Source of the DNA: Burkholderiales bacterium
GTDB taxonomy: Bacteria > Pseudomonadota > Gammaproteobacteria > Burkholderiales > SG8-41
NCBI GenBank assembly: GCA_022841375.1
Contig: JALHRQ010000009.1
Span: 62,001 to 126,000 of the forward strand
Direction: 5' to 3'
DNA: 64,000 nucleotides
Positions 16,890 to 26,080 of the stretch are shown piece by piece (within the stretch, counting starts at the first letter, position 1; each line of letters starts with the position of its first letter). The notes under the pieces are model-generated. The model was not told where the DNA came from. It saw only the letters and a list, made by a program, of their open reading frames with translations, and did no database searches. The translations under genes were made by a program, and so were the position numbers.

Positions 16890-19800
16890 ATGTTATATAC
16901 CTTGATCCAAGCCTGTTTCAAACACCGCAAAGTCTTGCGCAAGGTAGATGTCGCTTGCGCTTTGACCCCGTTCATCAGTCGGACCCGGTCTGCAACCGCT
17001 GCCATGATCATCGCGGTCTGTCTGCTGGTCTCACCCGGCATGGCGCATGCAGCGATCACCTATGTCGGCTCGGCGTCCAATCCCGCGGACAACGGCACCC
17101 TGGATCTGACCGTGGTGGCTGTTACACCGCCGGGCGGCATGCAGACGGGTGACCTTGTGGTGCTCGTCGCCAACGCACGCGAAGCCGCTCTGGCGCTCGC
17201 CATTTCAGCCACCGGGGGGCAGACATGGACCACAGAAACGGCCAACACGACCAACACGACGCAAAGAATTTTCTGGGCGCGCTATAACGGTACCTGGGCG
17301 ACCAATCCCAGCGTTTCCTTCCCGGCAGGTGGCAATGGCACGACTTTGGTGATGCATGTGTTCAGGCCGACTTCGGGCGTCAATACCTGGGCTCTGGACG
17401 TAGCGCTGACCAACAGCAGTTTTGCCGCGCCTCCGGCTCCTCGCGACGTGACGATTACAGGAATCAATACCATTACCAACGGCGCCTTGGTACTCGCGAA
17501 CTGGGCGAGCCCGGACGATAATCAATGGGCATTGCAAACCGCTGGCTGGGCAAACGCAGGGAATGCACAGTATCGCAACCTTGACGGAAACGACTCATCA
17601 CAGTCTACGGCTTACAAGATCATGCCAACGGCAGGAGCATCGGGTAACGTGGTTAACCGGCAAACAGCCAATGGCGGCGATGCCGGCAGCGGTGCCATCA
17701 TCGCCTTCAGGGAGGTGCCCCCTGTTTCTGTTGTTTCGATCAACTGCTCAGTCTCCTGTGCTGCGACCAGTGCTGCAACGGTTTCATGGACGGTTGTTTT
17801 CAACCAGAGCGTAACCGGGGTAGATGCCACCGCTTTTTCGCTCGTGGCAAGCGGCTTGAGTGGCGCCTTCATTGCTTCGGTGACGGGCAGCGGCACGACA
17901 TGGACGGTGACTGCCAACACCGGCATAGGCGCCGGCACGCTTGGCCTGGACCAGACCGGCCCCGGGTCGGTGAGTCCGACCTTGACCGGCACTTTCACCG
18001 GGCAGGTTTACACCATCAGCGCCACACCCGCTTTGGCCGAATACCGCATGGATGAAGCAGGCTGGAACGGAACCGCCGGCGAAGTGGTGGATACGTCGGG
18101 CAGCTATCCGGGCACCGCCATTAACAGTGCCAACACGACGGACGGTTCACGTGCGATTCCCGGCAACCCGGGAACCTGTCGCTACGGCGTATTCGACAAC
18201 GGGGGCTCCATCACCCAAGGCTATGTGGCGCTGCCGGGTTTCCCCAACCTGAACACCGATTTCACCATCACTGGCTGGATCCGGTCGACTGACATCACGG
18301 TGGGCGCACAGCGAATTCTGATTGACGATGAAAGCAACACCGGCGGCTACGGCTTGAGCCTGGGGGAAGGCGGTACGGGCATCTTGCGCTTCTATGCGCG
18401 TGGTTCCTCCGTGATCGTTCTCGATACGCCGAACGTTATTAACAACAACACCTGGTATTTTGTTGCGGGTGTAGCCGATATAAGCAATGGCGTACGCAGA
18501 ATTTATGTGTATGACGCGGCAGGCACTCTGTTGACGAGCGTAAATGTGGCCTCGACGGGCTGGGGAATCGATGCCGGGATGGCCTCGATCGGCGGCGAAA
18601 CCAACGCCTCGGGCGAACCGCCTGCAACGAACCACTTCAAAGGCAATATCGACGAGCTACGCGTCTATCCAAAGGTTTTGAGCCAATCCGCGCTGACGGC
18701 GCTTGCGACGCAAACCCACGCCTGCGCTGTCATTGTCCCTACTCCCGGTGGCTTCAATGCTTATGAGACTTCCACGGCTGCCGGAGCGACCACGGGTGTT
18801 ATCCAGACCAAAATTGCCGGCAGCACCGTTAGTCTCGACATGATTGCGCTGAATACGACGAAAACCGCAATCCTGACGGGCTTCGCCGATACGGTGCGTG
18901 TAGAGGTGCTCGACAGCAGCAACAATTCCGGCGTACTTGACGCCAACAGCTGTCGCTCAACCTGGACGACGATTCAGACGCTATCGCCTGATCCTGTATT
19001 TATTGTCAGCGACAATGGCCGCAAGACCATCAGCTTTACCGTGCCTGAAGCCTATAGCGATGTGCGATTGCGCATCACCTATCCGGCAGGCGCGCCGACG
19101 ACGACCGGTTGTTCGACCGACAATTTCGCGATTCGCCCGAATGCGTTAACCGCGCTCAGCGTGAGTGACGCCGACTGGATGACGGCGGGGATCACGCGAA
19201 CGCTCAATGACGTGACGTTCGGCAGCGTAACCCACAAGGCGGGAAGGCCGTTCAGAGTGAGCGCCAATGCCGTGAATGCGGCCGGAGCGCCGGCAATCAC
19301 CGCCAATTACACCGGGGCGCCGACAGCCACGCTCAGTGCGTGTGCGGGTGCCGCCTGCACGGCAACCTTCGGCGCGCTCTCGCTCGGCACGACGTTTGTT
19401 GCCGGGCAGCTCGCGTCCAATGTTGCCACCTATGACAATGTGGGCGCGTTCCAGCTGCAGCTCGTCGACTCGAGTTTCGCCGGCGTGGATGCGAGCGATA
19501 CCGCAGGCGATTGCACGGCCGCCGGGCGCTACGTGTGCAGCGCAAGCATCGCCGTCGGGCGTTTCGTGCCCGATCATTTCGCGGTGTCGTATAACACGCC
19601 CGAATTCGGCACTGCGTGCAGCGCCGGCAACTTTACCTACCTGGGGCAGACGTTCAACTACCGCGTTACGGCCGCGCCGGTGATCACGGTGCTGGCAGAA
19701 AATGCGGCGAACAACCCGACCACGCTCTACTCCGGGAGTTGGTGGCGTATCACCAGCGGCAGCCTTACCGGCAAAAGCTACACTGCAGCGAGCGGCGCAC

Positions 19801-20546
19801 TTGATACCAGTGGCATCACCGGCACCGACCCGGTGATCAACGACGCGGGCTCGGGCAGCGGTTCCCTGAGCTTCAGTTCCGGCACCGGACTGTTTTTTAC
19901 GCGTGCCACGCCGGTGGCGCCGTTCGATGCTGAAATCAGCCTGGCGATCGATGTGATCGATGCCGATGGCGTCGCGTATGCCAGTAATCCCGCGCGTTTC
20001 GGCGCGGCGAGCGCGGGTAATGGCATCGCATTCAGCGACGGCAACGCATTGACTACGAACGACAAACAGATGCGTTTCGGCCGGTTGCGCGTGGGTGGCG
20101 CCAGCGGTTCGCAACTATTGCCGCTACAGGTGCCGTTCGAGGCGCAGTACTGGAGTGGCACGGTTTTTGTGACTAATGCTGAGGACACCTGTACCACGCT
20201 GGCTGCCGCCAACATCGGCCTTGGCAATTACTTAGGCAATCTGAATGCGCCAGAGACCACAGTGACTGCGGTAACCAGCCCGCTGCAAGCAGGGCGCGGC
20301 AGGATCACACTGAGCGCTCCGGGCGCGGGCAATCAGGGCAGTGTCGACGTCACGCTGAATTTGGGCGGCGGCGCAAACGCCGATGCCTGTAATGCTTTTG
20401 CACCGGTGGCAACGGCGGGCAACAAAGCGTATTTGCGTGGCGCCTGGTGCACGCCCCCGGGCACCTATTCCAAGGACCCGTCCGTGCGCGCGCGTTTCGG
20501 CATTAATCGTGGTAGCGACCAGACCATATATCGTAGGGAGCAGTAA
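16890..20546 (+). CDS. mshQ: MSHA biogenesis protein MshQ with LamG-like domain
   Basis: Large exported protein of 1218 aa, by far the longest in the locus. A signal peptide ends near residue 55 (PGMAHA). Repetitive Thr/Ala/Gly beta-rich segments follow (about 56-375), then a concanavalin/LamG domain (about 385-610, containing FTITGWIRS and FKGNIDELRVYPK), then the C-terminal MshQ region (DUF6701 type) with many paired cysteines. The likely location is the cell surface or pilus tip, with an adhesive role. The start ATG lies inside an AT-rich stretch without a clear ribosome site; translation could begin further in, nearer the hydrophobic core. Confidence 0.85.
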   Translation: MLYTLIQACFKHRKVLRKVDVACALTPFISRTRSATAAMIIAVCLLVSPGMAHAAITYVGSASNPADNGTLDLTVVAVTPPGGMQTGDLVVLVANAREAALALAISATGGQTWTTETANTTNTTQRIFWARYNGTWATNPSVSFPAGGNGTTLVMHVFRPTSGVNTWALDVALTNSSFAAPPAPRDVTITGINTITNGALVLANWASPDDNQWALQTAGWANAGNAQYRNLDGNDSSQSTAYKIMPTAGASGNVVNRQTANGGDAGSGAIIAFREVPPVSVVSINCSVSCAATSAATVSWTVVFNQSVTGVDATAFSLVASGLSGAFIASVTGSGTTWTVTANTGIGAGTLGLDQTGPGSVSPTLTGTFTGQVYTISATPALAEYRMDEAGWNGTAGEVVDTSGSYPGTAINSANTTDGSRAIPGNPGTCRYGVFDNGGSITQGYVALPGFPNLNTDFTITGWIRSTDITVGAQRILIDDESNTGGYGLSLGEGGTGILRFYARGSSVIVLDTPNVINNNTWYFVAGVADISNGVRRIYVYDAAGTLLTSVNVASTGWGIDAGMASIGGETNASGEPPATNHFKGNIDELRVYPKVLSQSALTALATQTHACAVIVPTPGGFNAYETSTAAGATTGVIQTKIAGSTVSLDMIALNTTKTAILTGFADTVRVEVLDSSNNSGVLDANSCRSTWTTIQTLSPDPVFIVSDNGRKTISFTVPEAYSDVRLRITYPAGAPTTTGCSTDNFAIRPNALTALSVSDADWMTAGITRTLNDVTFGSVTHKAGRPFRVSANAVNAAGAPAITANYTGAPTATLSACAGAACTATFGALSLGTTFVAGQLASNVATYDNVGAFQLQLVDSSFAGVDASDTAGDCTAAGRYVCSASIAVGRFVPDHFAVSYNTPEFGTACSAGNFTYLGQTFNYRVTAAPVITVLAENAANNPTTLYSGSWWRITSGSLTGKSYTAASGALDTSGITGTDPVINDAGSGSGSLSFSSGTGLFFTRATPVAPFDAEISLAIDVIDADGVAYASNPARFGAASAGNGIAFSDGNALTTNDKQMRFGRLRVGGASGSQLLPLQVPFEAQYWSGTVFVTNAEDTCTTLAAANIGLGNYLGNLNAPETTVTAVTSPLQAGRGRITLSAPGAGNQGSVDVTLNLGGGANADACNAFAPVATAGNKAYLRGAWCTPPGTYSKDPSVRARFGINRGSDQTIYRREQ

Positions 20547-20563
20547 TCGTGACACTAGCAATT

Positions 20564-20587
20564 GTGGCTGTTGAGTAAGCCACTTTT
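20564..20587 (+). terminator. Weak intrinsic terminator after mshQ
   Basis: GTGGCT (20564-20569) pairs with AGCCAC (20578-20583) around an 8-nt loop, followed by TTTTATAAATTTT. It lies 17 nt after the mshQ stop. The stem is only 6 bp, so termination may be partial. Confidence 0.45.
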
Positions 20588-20670
20588 ATAAATTTTCAAT
20601 AAAAACAATGACTTGCAAAAAAGTATAGGTTTGTACGCATGCAAACACATGAGGAAAATGACATAAGTGT

Positions 20671-20698
20671 TTGACAACATTGGAAAATATGATATTTT
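20671..20698 (+). promoter_or_regulatory. Probable sigma-70 promoter of the mshI-N operon
   Basis: A perfect TTGACA (20671-20676) is followed after 16 nt by TATTTT (20693-20698), placing transcription start near 20705, about 28 nt before the mshI ATG. The surrounding 130 nt is unusually AT-rich, and the 14-nt string TCAATAAAAACAAT at 20596-20609 is repeated before mshQ. Confidence 0.6.
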
Positions 20699-20732
20699 TG
20701 GCGCAATTTGGCGCAACTCTGCTCAGGAATTC

Positions 20733-21665
20733 ATGAATCTGTTCGGTAAAAGCCTGCGGCCCGGTTGGTTGTGCTTGAACCTGTATCCCGATCGCGTGGA
20801 TCTTTCGCACGTCCTCGTCGAGGGCAAGCCGCGGCCGGAAGTGTTGCTCTGCGAGTCGTTTCGCAAGGAAGGCGACGACGTGGTGACGTTGAAGCGCTTG
20901 CGCCGTGAACTGAACCTCGACCGGTATCACTGCATGACGCTGCTGAAGCCCCGCGACTATCAGCTGTTCCCGGTGGATGCACCGAAAGTGCCGGCTGCCG
21001 AAGCGCGCAGTGCCGTGCGCTGGTCGATCAAGGACATGCTCGACTACCCGGTCGATGCCGCGATGATTGATGCGCTGCACGTGCCGGCCAGCAATGGCAG
21101 CGGGCAATCCTCGCAAATGCTCGCGGTGGCCGCGCGCAACGAGCTGATTGCAGCGACGGTGAAACCCTTCAACGACGCCGACATCGAACTCGATGTGATC
21201 GATATTCCCGAACTCGCGCAACGCAACATCGCAAAATATCTCGAACAGGAAGGCCGTGGGCTGGCGCTGCTTTGTTTTGACGAAGCTGCGGCAACGCTCA
21301 CCTTCACCAGCGGTGGAGAGCTCTACCAGTCGCGCCGCATCGATGTGGCGCTGAAGGATTTTGCAGACGATGCAGCAGCGGATAGCCTGCACGATCAGAT
21401 CGCGTTGGAGCTGCAGCGCTCGCTCGACCATTTCGACCGCCAGTTCCGCAACGTCGCCGTGTCGCGCTTGGTGATTTCGCAGGTGCCCGGCGGCGAGCGT
21501 CTCGCGGAATATCTGAATACCAACCTGACGCTGCCGGTCGAGATGTTCGATCTCGAAAAAATCATGGATTTCCCGGGCGTGCCGGAACTGCGTGATCCGC
21601 TGCGGCAGACACAGTGCCTGCAGCTGATCGGCGCGGCGATGCGCGAGGGAGTGCCGGCGCGATGA
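20733..21665 (+). CDS. mshI: MSHA biogenesis protein MshI (PilM-like)
   Basis: Cytoplasmic actin-fold, PilM-like protein of 310 aa linking the MshE ATPase to the inner-membrane assembly complex. The N-terminal FGKSLRPGWLCLNL segment and the internal EARSAVRWSIKDMLDYP segment are typical of MshI. The ATG at 20733 has AGGA 5 nt upstream and gives the usual family length, so the longer upstream reading is rejected. First gene of the second msh operon (I to N). Confidence 0.88.
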   Translation: MNLFGKSLRPGWLCLNLYPDRVDLSHVLVEGKPRPEVLLCESFRKEGDDVVTLKRLRRELNLDRYHCMTLLKPRDYQLFPVDAPKVPAAEARSAVRWSIKDMLDYPVDAAMIDALHVPASNGSGQSSQMLAVAARNELIAATVKPFNDADIELDVIDIPELAQRNIAKYLEQEGRGLALLCFDEAAATLTFTSGGELYQSRRIDVALKDFADDAAADSLHDQIALELQRSLDHFDRQFRNVAVSRLVISQVPGGERLAEYLNTNLTLPVEMFDLEKIMDFPGVPELRDPLRQTQCLQLIGAAMREGVPAR

Positions 21666-22348
21666 GCCAGTACATCAATCTCCTCGGCCCGGCATTCCGC
21701 AAACAGCGGCTGATGCTCACGCTGGGCCGTACTGCAGCACTGGCCTGCGTTACCGCCTTGGCGATGCTGGGTGTGCTGGTGTATGACCAGCATCGTGTTG
21801 AAGGCTTGCGCGAGGAACTGGCGTCGGCGCAGGGCTTGATGAAGGCGCAAGGCGTCTACACCAGCCGGCTCAAGGGCGATGGTGCGCAAAAAGGCAATGC
21901 CGTGCTGGATGGTGAAATCCAGCGCTTGGAGATGGATTTGAAATCGGCGCGCGACAGCATGGGGGTGCTGGAGGGCGGTGCGCTCGGCAATCGCGATGGG
22001 TTCGCGCGTTACATGCAGGCGTTTTCGCGGCAATCGCTGGATGGCCTCTGGCTGACCGGTTTTTCCGTCGGCGGCAGCGGTGACGTGATGATCCAGGGGC
22101 GTGTCGTCAGGGCCGAGCTGGTGCCGGCCTACATCCAGCGCTTGAACAGTGAGCCTGCGCTGAAAGGCCGTTCATTTTCGGCGCTGGAGATGCATCGACC
22201 GGCGCCGGCAGTCCCTGCCGACCCGGGCAAGCAGGCAGCTCCTGACAAGCCGGAAGCGCCGCGTTATCTGGAGTTTTCGCTGGCTACATTCGAAGCGCCT
22301 GGTGCGGGTGCGGCGCCGACTGCTGCGACGCCGGGGGACAAGCGCTGA
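21662..22348 (+). CDS. PilN-domain pilus assembly protein (MshI2-like)
   Basis: Bitopic inner-membrane protein of 228 aa. MSQYINLLGPAFRK at the N terminus is the short cytoplasmic NLL/NPFR-type motif by which PilN proteins bind PilM. A single membrane helix (about 20-45) is followed by a coiled-coil and a ferredoxin-like periplasmic domain, with a Pro/Ala-rich C-terminal tail. ATGA overlap with mshI and TGATG overlap with mshJ show tight coupling. Equivalent to PilN of type IVa pili. Confidence 0.83.
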   Translation: MSQYINLLGPAFRKQRLMLTLGRTAALACVTALAMLGVLVYDQHRVEGLREELASAQGLMKAQGVYTSRLKGDGAQKGNAVLDGEIQRLEMDLKSARDSMGVLEGGALGNRDGFARYMQAFSRQSLDGLWLTGFSVGGSGDVMIQGRVVRAELVPAYIQRLNSEPALKGRSFSALEMHRPAPAVPADPGKQAAPDKPEAPRYLEFSLATFEAPGAGAAPTAATPGDKR

Positions 22349-23031
22349 TGCCCGTGCTCAAGGAACAGTGGCGGCAATGGGGCGACAAGTTCGCCGCAAG
22401 GTCGCTGCGCGAACGCGCGCTGATGGCTGCGGGCGGTGTGGCCGTGGTGGTGATGCTGTTTGACACGCTGGCGCTGAGTCCGCTGGCTGTCCAGCACAAG
22501 CGTCTGGCCGGGCAGGTGGCCGAAGCGCGCGCCGCGATCAAGGCGAGCGAACAGGTGCTCGCGTCCGGTCGGGAAGTTATAGACCCGGATGAAGTCAAAC
22601 GCCGTTACCGCGATGGTTTGCGCAAACAGATTGCCGAGATTGATACCAAGCTGCAGGGTTTGCAAAAACAGCTGGTGCCGCCCGATCAGGTGGCCAATCT
22701 GCTGGAGGGGGTATTGGCCCGTGAGCGCGGACTGGCGCTGGTCAGCTTGCGCAAGCTGCCGGTGCAGCAGTTCCAGACTGGCGGTGGCAGTGCGCCGAAG
22801 GGCGATGGCAAGGGAGTGCCCAATGGCGAGCGCAGCATTTACCAGCACAGTTTCGAAATCGAAATTGAAGGTTCCTATACCGAACTGCATGGCTATCTGG
22901 CGCATCTGGAAAAATTGCCCTGGCAGTTGTTCTGGGGCAGGGCCGCGCTGGACGCCACCAAACATCCGCGGCTGAAAATGACGCTCACAGTGCATACTTT
23001 GAGCATGAACAAAGTCTGGCTGGTGGTATGA
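22348..23031 (+). CDS. mshJ: MSHA biogenesis protein MshJ (PilO-like)
   Basis: Bitopic inner-membrane protein of 227 aa with one N-terminal helix (about 26-47), a coiled-coil stretch (about 50-110) and a PilO-like periplasmic domain ending YTELHGYLAHLEKLPW...W, a run conserved in MshJ. It probably dimerises with the PilN-like neighbour to form the alignment complex between the secretin and the inner-membrane platform. Confidence 0.87.
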   Translation: MPVLKEQWRQWGDKFAARSLRERALMAAGGVAVVVMLFDTLALSPLAVQHKRLAGQVAEARAAIKASEQVLASGREVIDPDEVKRRYRDGLRKQIAEIDTKLQGLQKQLVPPDQVANLLEGVLARERGLALVSLRKLPVQQFQTGGGSAPKGDGKGVPNGERSIYQHSFEIEIEGSYTELHGYLAHLEKLPWQLFWGRAALDATKHPRLKMTLTVHTLSMNKVWLVV

Positions 23032-23387
23032 CGCACTGGACCCTACTGTGTTTGGGCTTGATGACCGCAGGTGTGGCGGCTGCCCAGGTTTTGACCGATC
23101 CGACGCGCCCTCCCGGTGGTCAGGCGGAGTCGGCGGAGTCTGTTGGTTCCGGCGGACCGGTGCTACAGTCAGTCATGTTGTCGCCGTCGCGCAAAATTGC
23201 GGTGATCAGCGGTGAAATGGTGGCGCTGGGCGGACGTTACGGGTCATCGAAGCTGGTACGATTAAGTGAAACCGAAGCGGTGCTGAGGAACGGTGCGGAT
23301 GTGACGGTGCTGCGTCTTTATCCGCTGGTGGAAAAACGTGCCGTGGTCCCCGTGGCGGCTAAAAGCGTCAATAAAACAACAAAGTGA
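23028..23387 (+). CDS. mshK: MSHA biogenesis protein MshK (PilP/GspC-like)
   Basis: Small exported protein of 119 aa with a signal peptide (about 1-19) and the DPTRPPG motif at the mature N terminus, then a compact beta domain resembling the HR domain of PilP/GspC. It is expected to contact the N domains of the MshL secretin in the periplasm. ATGA overlap with mshJ and GTGA overlap with mshL. Confidence 0.82.
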   Translation: MTHWTLLCLGLMTAGVAAAQVLTDPTRPPGGQAESAESVGSGGPVLQSVMLSPSRKIAVISGEMVALGGRYGSSKLVRLSETEAVLRNGADVTVLRLYPLVEKRAVVPVAAKSVNKTTK

Positions 23388-25165
23388 ATATGATCAGGCG
23401 GAACAACATACAACGCGGAGTGGTTGTCGCAATCATTGTGCTGATTGCCGGTTGCGCAGAACCGCCCCGGCAGGGCAGCACGCCGACGATGGATTCGATC
23501 CATCGCGAATTGGATAAAGCCGCGCAGACTCGCAAAGCGCCGGCGACCACATCCGATGCGGTGAGCCGCGCGCTGATGCCGCCGCTGATGGTCGAAATGC
23601 CGCGCGCAGACGGGCAGAAACCCGATTCGCGATTCGATCTGTCGGTGAACAATGCACCGGCCAGCCAGGTGTTCCTTGCCATCGTCTCCGGCACCCGTTT
23701 CAGCATGGTGCTGCACCCCGATGTGAAGGGCGAACTGTCGGTCAATCTGAAGGATGTCACGGTAACCGAAGCGCTCGACACCTTGCGCGATCTCTACGGA
23801 TTTGACTACTCCGTTCAGGGCAACCGCATTACGGTGCTGCCGGCGTCGTTGCAGACCCGCATTTTCAAGGTGAATTACCTGCAGGCGCTGCGTCGCGGGC
23901 AGACAGAGACCCGCGTCAGTTCGGGCTCCATCACCGACGGCTCAAGCAGTCCCGGCACGCCGGCCCCCGGTGCGACCCCGGTGCCGACCACCGGGCCGAC
24001 GGGGGCGAGCAACACGCGGGCGACGGAAAGTTCCCGCGTCACCACGACGTCCAACTCCAATTTCTGGGGAGATATCCAGAATTCACTGACTGCCATCCTG
24101 GGCGGTGCCACGGGCCGCAGCGTCGTCGTCAATCCGCAATCCGGCGTGATCGTGGTTCGTGCGATGCCCAACGAATTGCGCGGCGTAGAGCAGTTTCTCA
24201 CCGCGATGCAGTTGATCGTGGAGCGGCAGGTCATGCTCGAAGCCAAGATCATCGAGGTCCGTTTGCGCGATGGTTATCAGGCGGGCATCAACTGGGCGGG
24301 TTTCCGTGACGGCAACACGCGATTCGGCACCGGTGTTGTTTCGCCCGGCACCACACTGCAGCGTGACGGTGCCATCGGCACGGCGACAGCCCGCGGCCCT
24401 GACGGTTCATTGCGTTCGGACTCGGTGTTCTCGGGGGGGAGCGCGGCCGGTGTCGCCAGCGCTCTGGCGCTGGGCACCGGCGCTGCCGGGGGGCTGTTCG
24501 GACTGGCACTGCAGACGCAGGATTTTGCCGCGCTGCTGACTTTCCTCGAGACCCAGGGCGGGGTCAATGTACTGTCGAGCCCGAGGGTTGCCACCATCAA
24601 CAACCAGAAAGCGGTGCTGAAGGTCGGTACTGATGACTTTTTTGTCACCAACGTCAGCACCACGTCGAGCACCAGCGGTACCAGCACCACGGTGACGCCG
24701 ACGATCACCGTCGCACCGTTTTTCTCGGGCATCGCGCTGGATGTGACGCCGCAGATCGACGACAACAGCAGCATCATCCTGCATGTCCACCCTTCGGTGA
24801 GCAATGTTGTCGAGCGCCGCAAGGTCATTGACCTTGGTTCGCTGGGTTCATTCACGCTGCCGCTGGCATCGAGCGACGTTAACGAAACCGATACCATCGT
24901 GCGTGTGACCGACGGCAATATCGTCGCCATCGGCGGTCTGATGCGACAGCAGTCCACCAGCGAACGCAGCCAGGTGCCCGGCGTTGGTGATGCTCCGGGT
25001 GTAGGCAACCTGTTCCGCCAGCGCGACTCCAGTAATTCGAAGAGCGAGCTGGTGATTCTGCTCAAGCCGACCATCATCCACAGCGATCGCAACTGGCAAG
25101 AAGACCTCGAGCAGACGCGCGCACGCATACGGGCCATGACCACCGCGCCTGAGCCGCAACGGTGA
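23384..25165 (+). CDS. mshL: MSHA outer-membrane secretin MshL
   Basis: Secretin of 593 aa forming the outer-membrane pore for the pilus. A lipoprotein signal ends at the lipobox IAGC (Cys24). An STN domain (about 70-160) and an N1-like domain precede a Ser/Thr/Pro/Gly linker (about 185-225). The secretin beta-barrel domain (about 310-580) has VPGVGDAPGVGNLF and the ending ELVILLKPTII. The GTG start overlaps the mshK stop; an in-frame ATG follows 6 nt later, and neither has a good ribosome site, so coupling is likely. Confidence 0.93.
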   Translation: MNMIRRNNIQRGVVVAIIVLIAGCAEPPRQGSTPTMDSIHRELDKAAQTRKAPATTSDAVSRALMPPLMVEMPRADGQKPDSRFDLSVNNAPASQVFLAIVSGTRFSMVLHPDVKGELSVNLKDVTVTEALDTLRDLYGFDYSVQGNRITVLPASLQTRIFKVNYLQALRRGQTETRVSSGSITDGSSSPGTPAPGATPVPTTGPTGASNTRATESSRVTTTSNSNFWGDIQNSLTAILGGATGRSVVVNPQSGVIVVRAMPNELRGVEQFLTAMQLIVERQVMLEAKIIEVRLRDGYQAGINWAGFRDGNTRFGTGVVSPGTTLQRDGAIGTATARGPDGSLRSDSVFSGGSAAGVASALALGTGAAGGLFGLALQTQDFAALLTFLETQGGVNVLSSPRVATINNQKAVLKVGTDDFFVTNVSTTSSTSGTSTTVTPTITVAPFFSGIALDVTPQIDDNSSIILHVHPSVSNVVERRKVIDLGSLGSFTLPLASSDVNETDTIVRVTDGNIVAIGGLMRQQSTSERSQVPGVGDAPGVGNLFRQRDSSNSKSELVILLKPTIIHSDRNWQEDLEQTRARIRAMTTAPEPQR

Positions 25166-25177
25166 TACGCTTGGGCC

Positions 25178-26080
25178 ATGTACGAATCGCACTTCGGCCT
25201 GCGTGAACCTCCGTTCGGCATCACGCCGGACACCAGTTTTGCCTACGCCTGCAACTCCCACCAGGAAGCGTTGAACACGCTGCTGGTAGCGGCGCGCAAC
25301 GGCGAAGGGTTCATGAAGGTGACCGGCGAAGTCGGCACCGGCAAAACGCTGCTGTGCCGGCGATTTCTGGCCACGTTAGATGCCCGCTTTGTCTCGGCCT
25401 ACATCCCCAATCCCTATCTTGAGCCGCGCACGCTGATGTTTGCGCTGGCTGATGAGTTGGGGATTGCGTTGCCGCGCGAAGCCGATCAGCATTTCCTGCT
25501 CAAGGAACTCTCTCGTGCCTTGCTGAATTTCGCCCGCCAGGGCAAAACCGTGGTGGTCTGTCTGGATGAGGCGCAGGCAATGCCGCAGGAAACGCTGGAA
25601 GCCCTGCGCCTTCTGACCAACCTGGAAACCGAGAAACGCAAACTGCTGCAGGTGGTGCTGTTCGGCCAGCCCGAACTCGACCAGCGCCTCGCCCAGGCCT
25701 CGATTCGCCAGTTGCGCCAGCGCATCACTTTCCAGTACCGGCTATCGATGCTGAAGGAAAAAGAAGTGGAACATTATCTCTCGCATCGGCTGCGCGTCGC
25801 TGGTTACCGCGGCGGTCAGCTGTTTGCGCCGGCCGCCGTGCGGCGGCTGCATCGCGCCAGCGGCGGTGTGCCGCGCCTGATCAACATCATGGCGCATAAA
25901 TCGCTGTTGCTGGCATTTGGCGAAGGTGTGCAGCAGGTTCTTCCGCGACATGTGCGCAGCGCCGAGGCGGATACCCCCGTCGCGGGTTCATCCTACCGGC
26001 GGCGGATGGTGGTTCTGCTGGCGATGCTGGTGGCAGTTGCCGCTGTTGCCACCGTGTTTTGGATGGGTTCTCTGCAATGA
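25178..26080 (+). CDS. mshM: MSHA biogenesis ATPase MshM (ExeA-like)
   Basis: AAA-type ATPase of 300 aa. MYESHFGLREPPFGITPD is the hallmark N terminus of the ExeA/MshM family. Walker A GEVGTGKT is at 50-57 and Walker B VVCLDEAQ near 124-131, with sensor region SGGVPRLINIMAHK. A single C-terminal membrane helix lies near 276-296. ExeA homologues help place the secretin, possibly through peptidoglycan remodelling. The stop overlaps the mshN start (ATGA). Confidence 0.9.
   Translation: MYESHFGLREPPFGITPDTSFAYACNSHQEALNTLLVAARNGEGFMKVTGEVGTGKTLLCRRFLATLDARFVSAYIPNPYLEPRTLMFALADELGIALPREADQHFLLKELSRALLNFARQGKTVVVCLDEAQAMPQETLEALRLLTNLETEKRKLLQVVLFGQPELDQRLAQASIRQLRQRITFQYRLSMLKEKEVEHYLSHRLRVAGYRGGQLFAPAAVRRLHRASGGVPRLINIMAHKSLLLAFGEGVQQVLPRHVRSAEADTPVAGSSYRRRMVVLLAMLVAVAAVATVFWMGSLQ

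Noticed and set aside
19146-20114. 322-aa minus-strand frame inside mshQ
   Set aside because: Arg-rich antisense frame of a repetitive gene; no supporting evidence.
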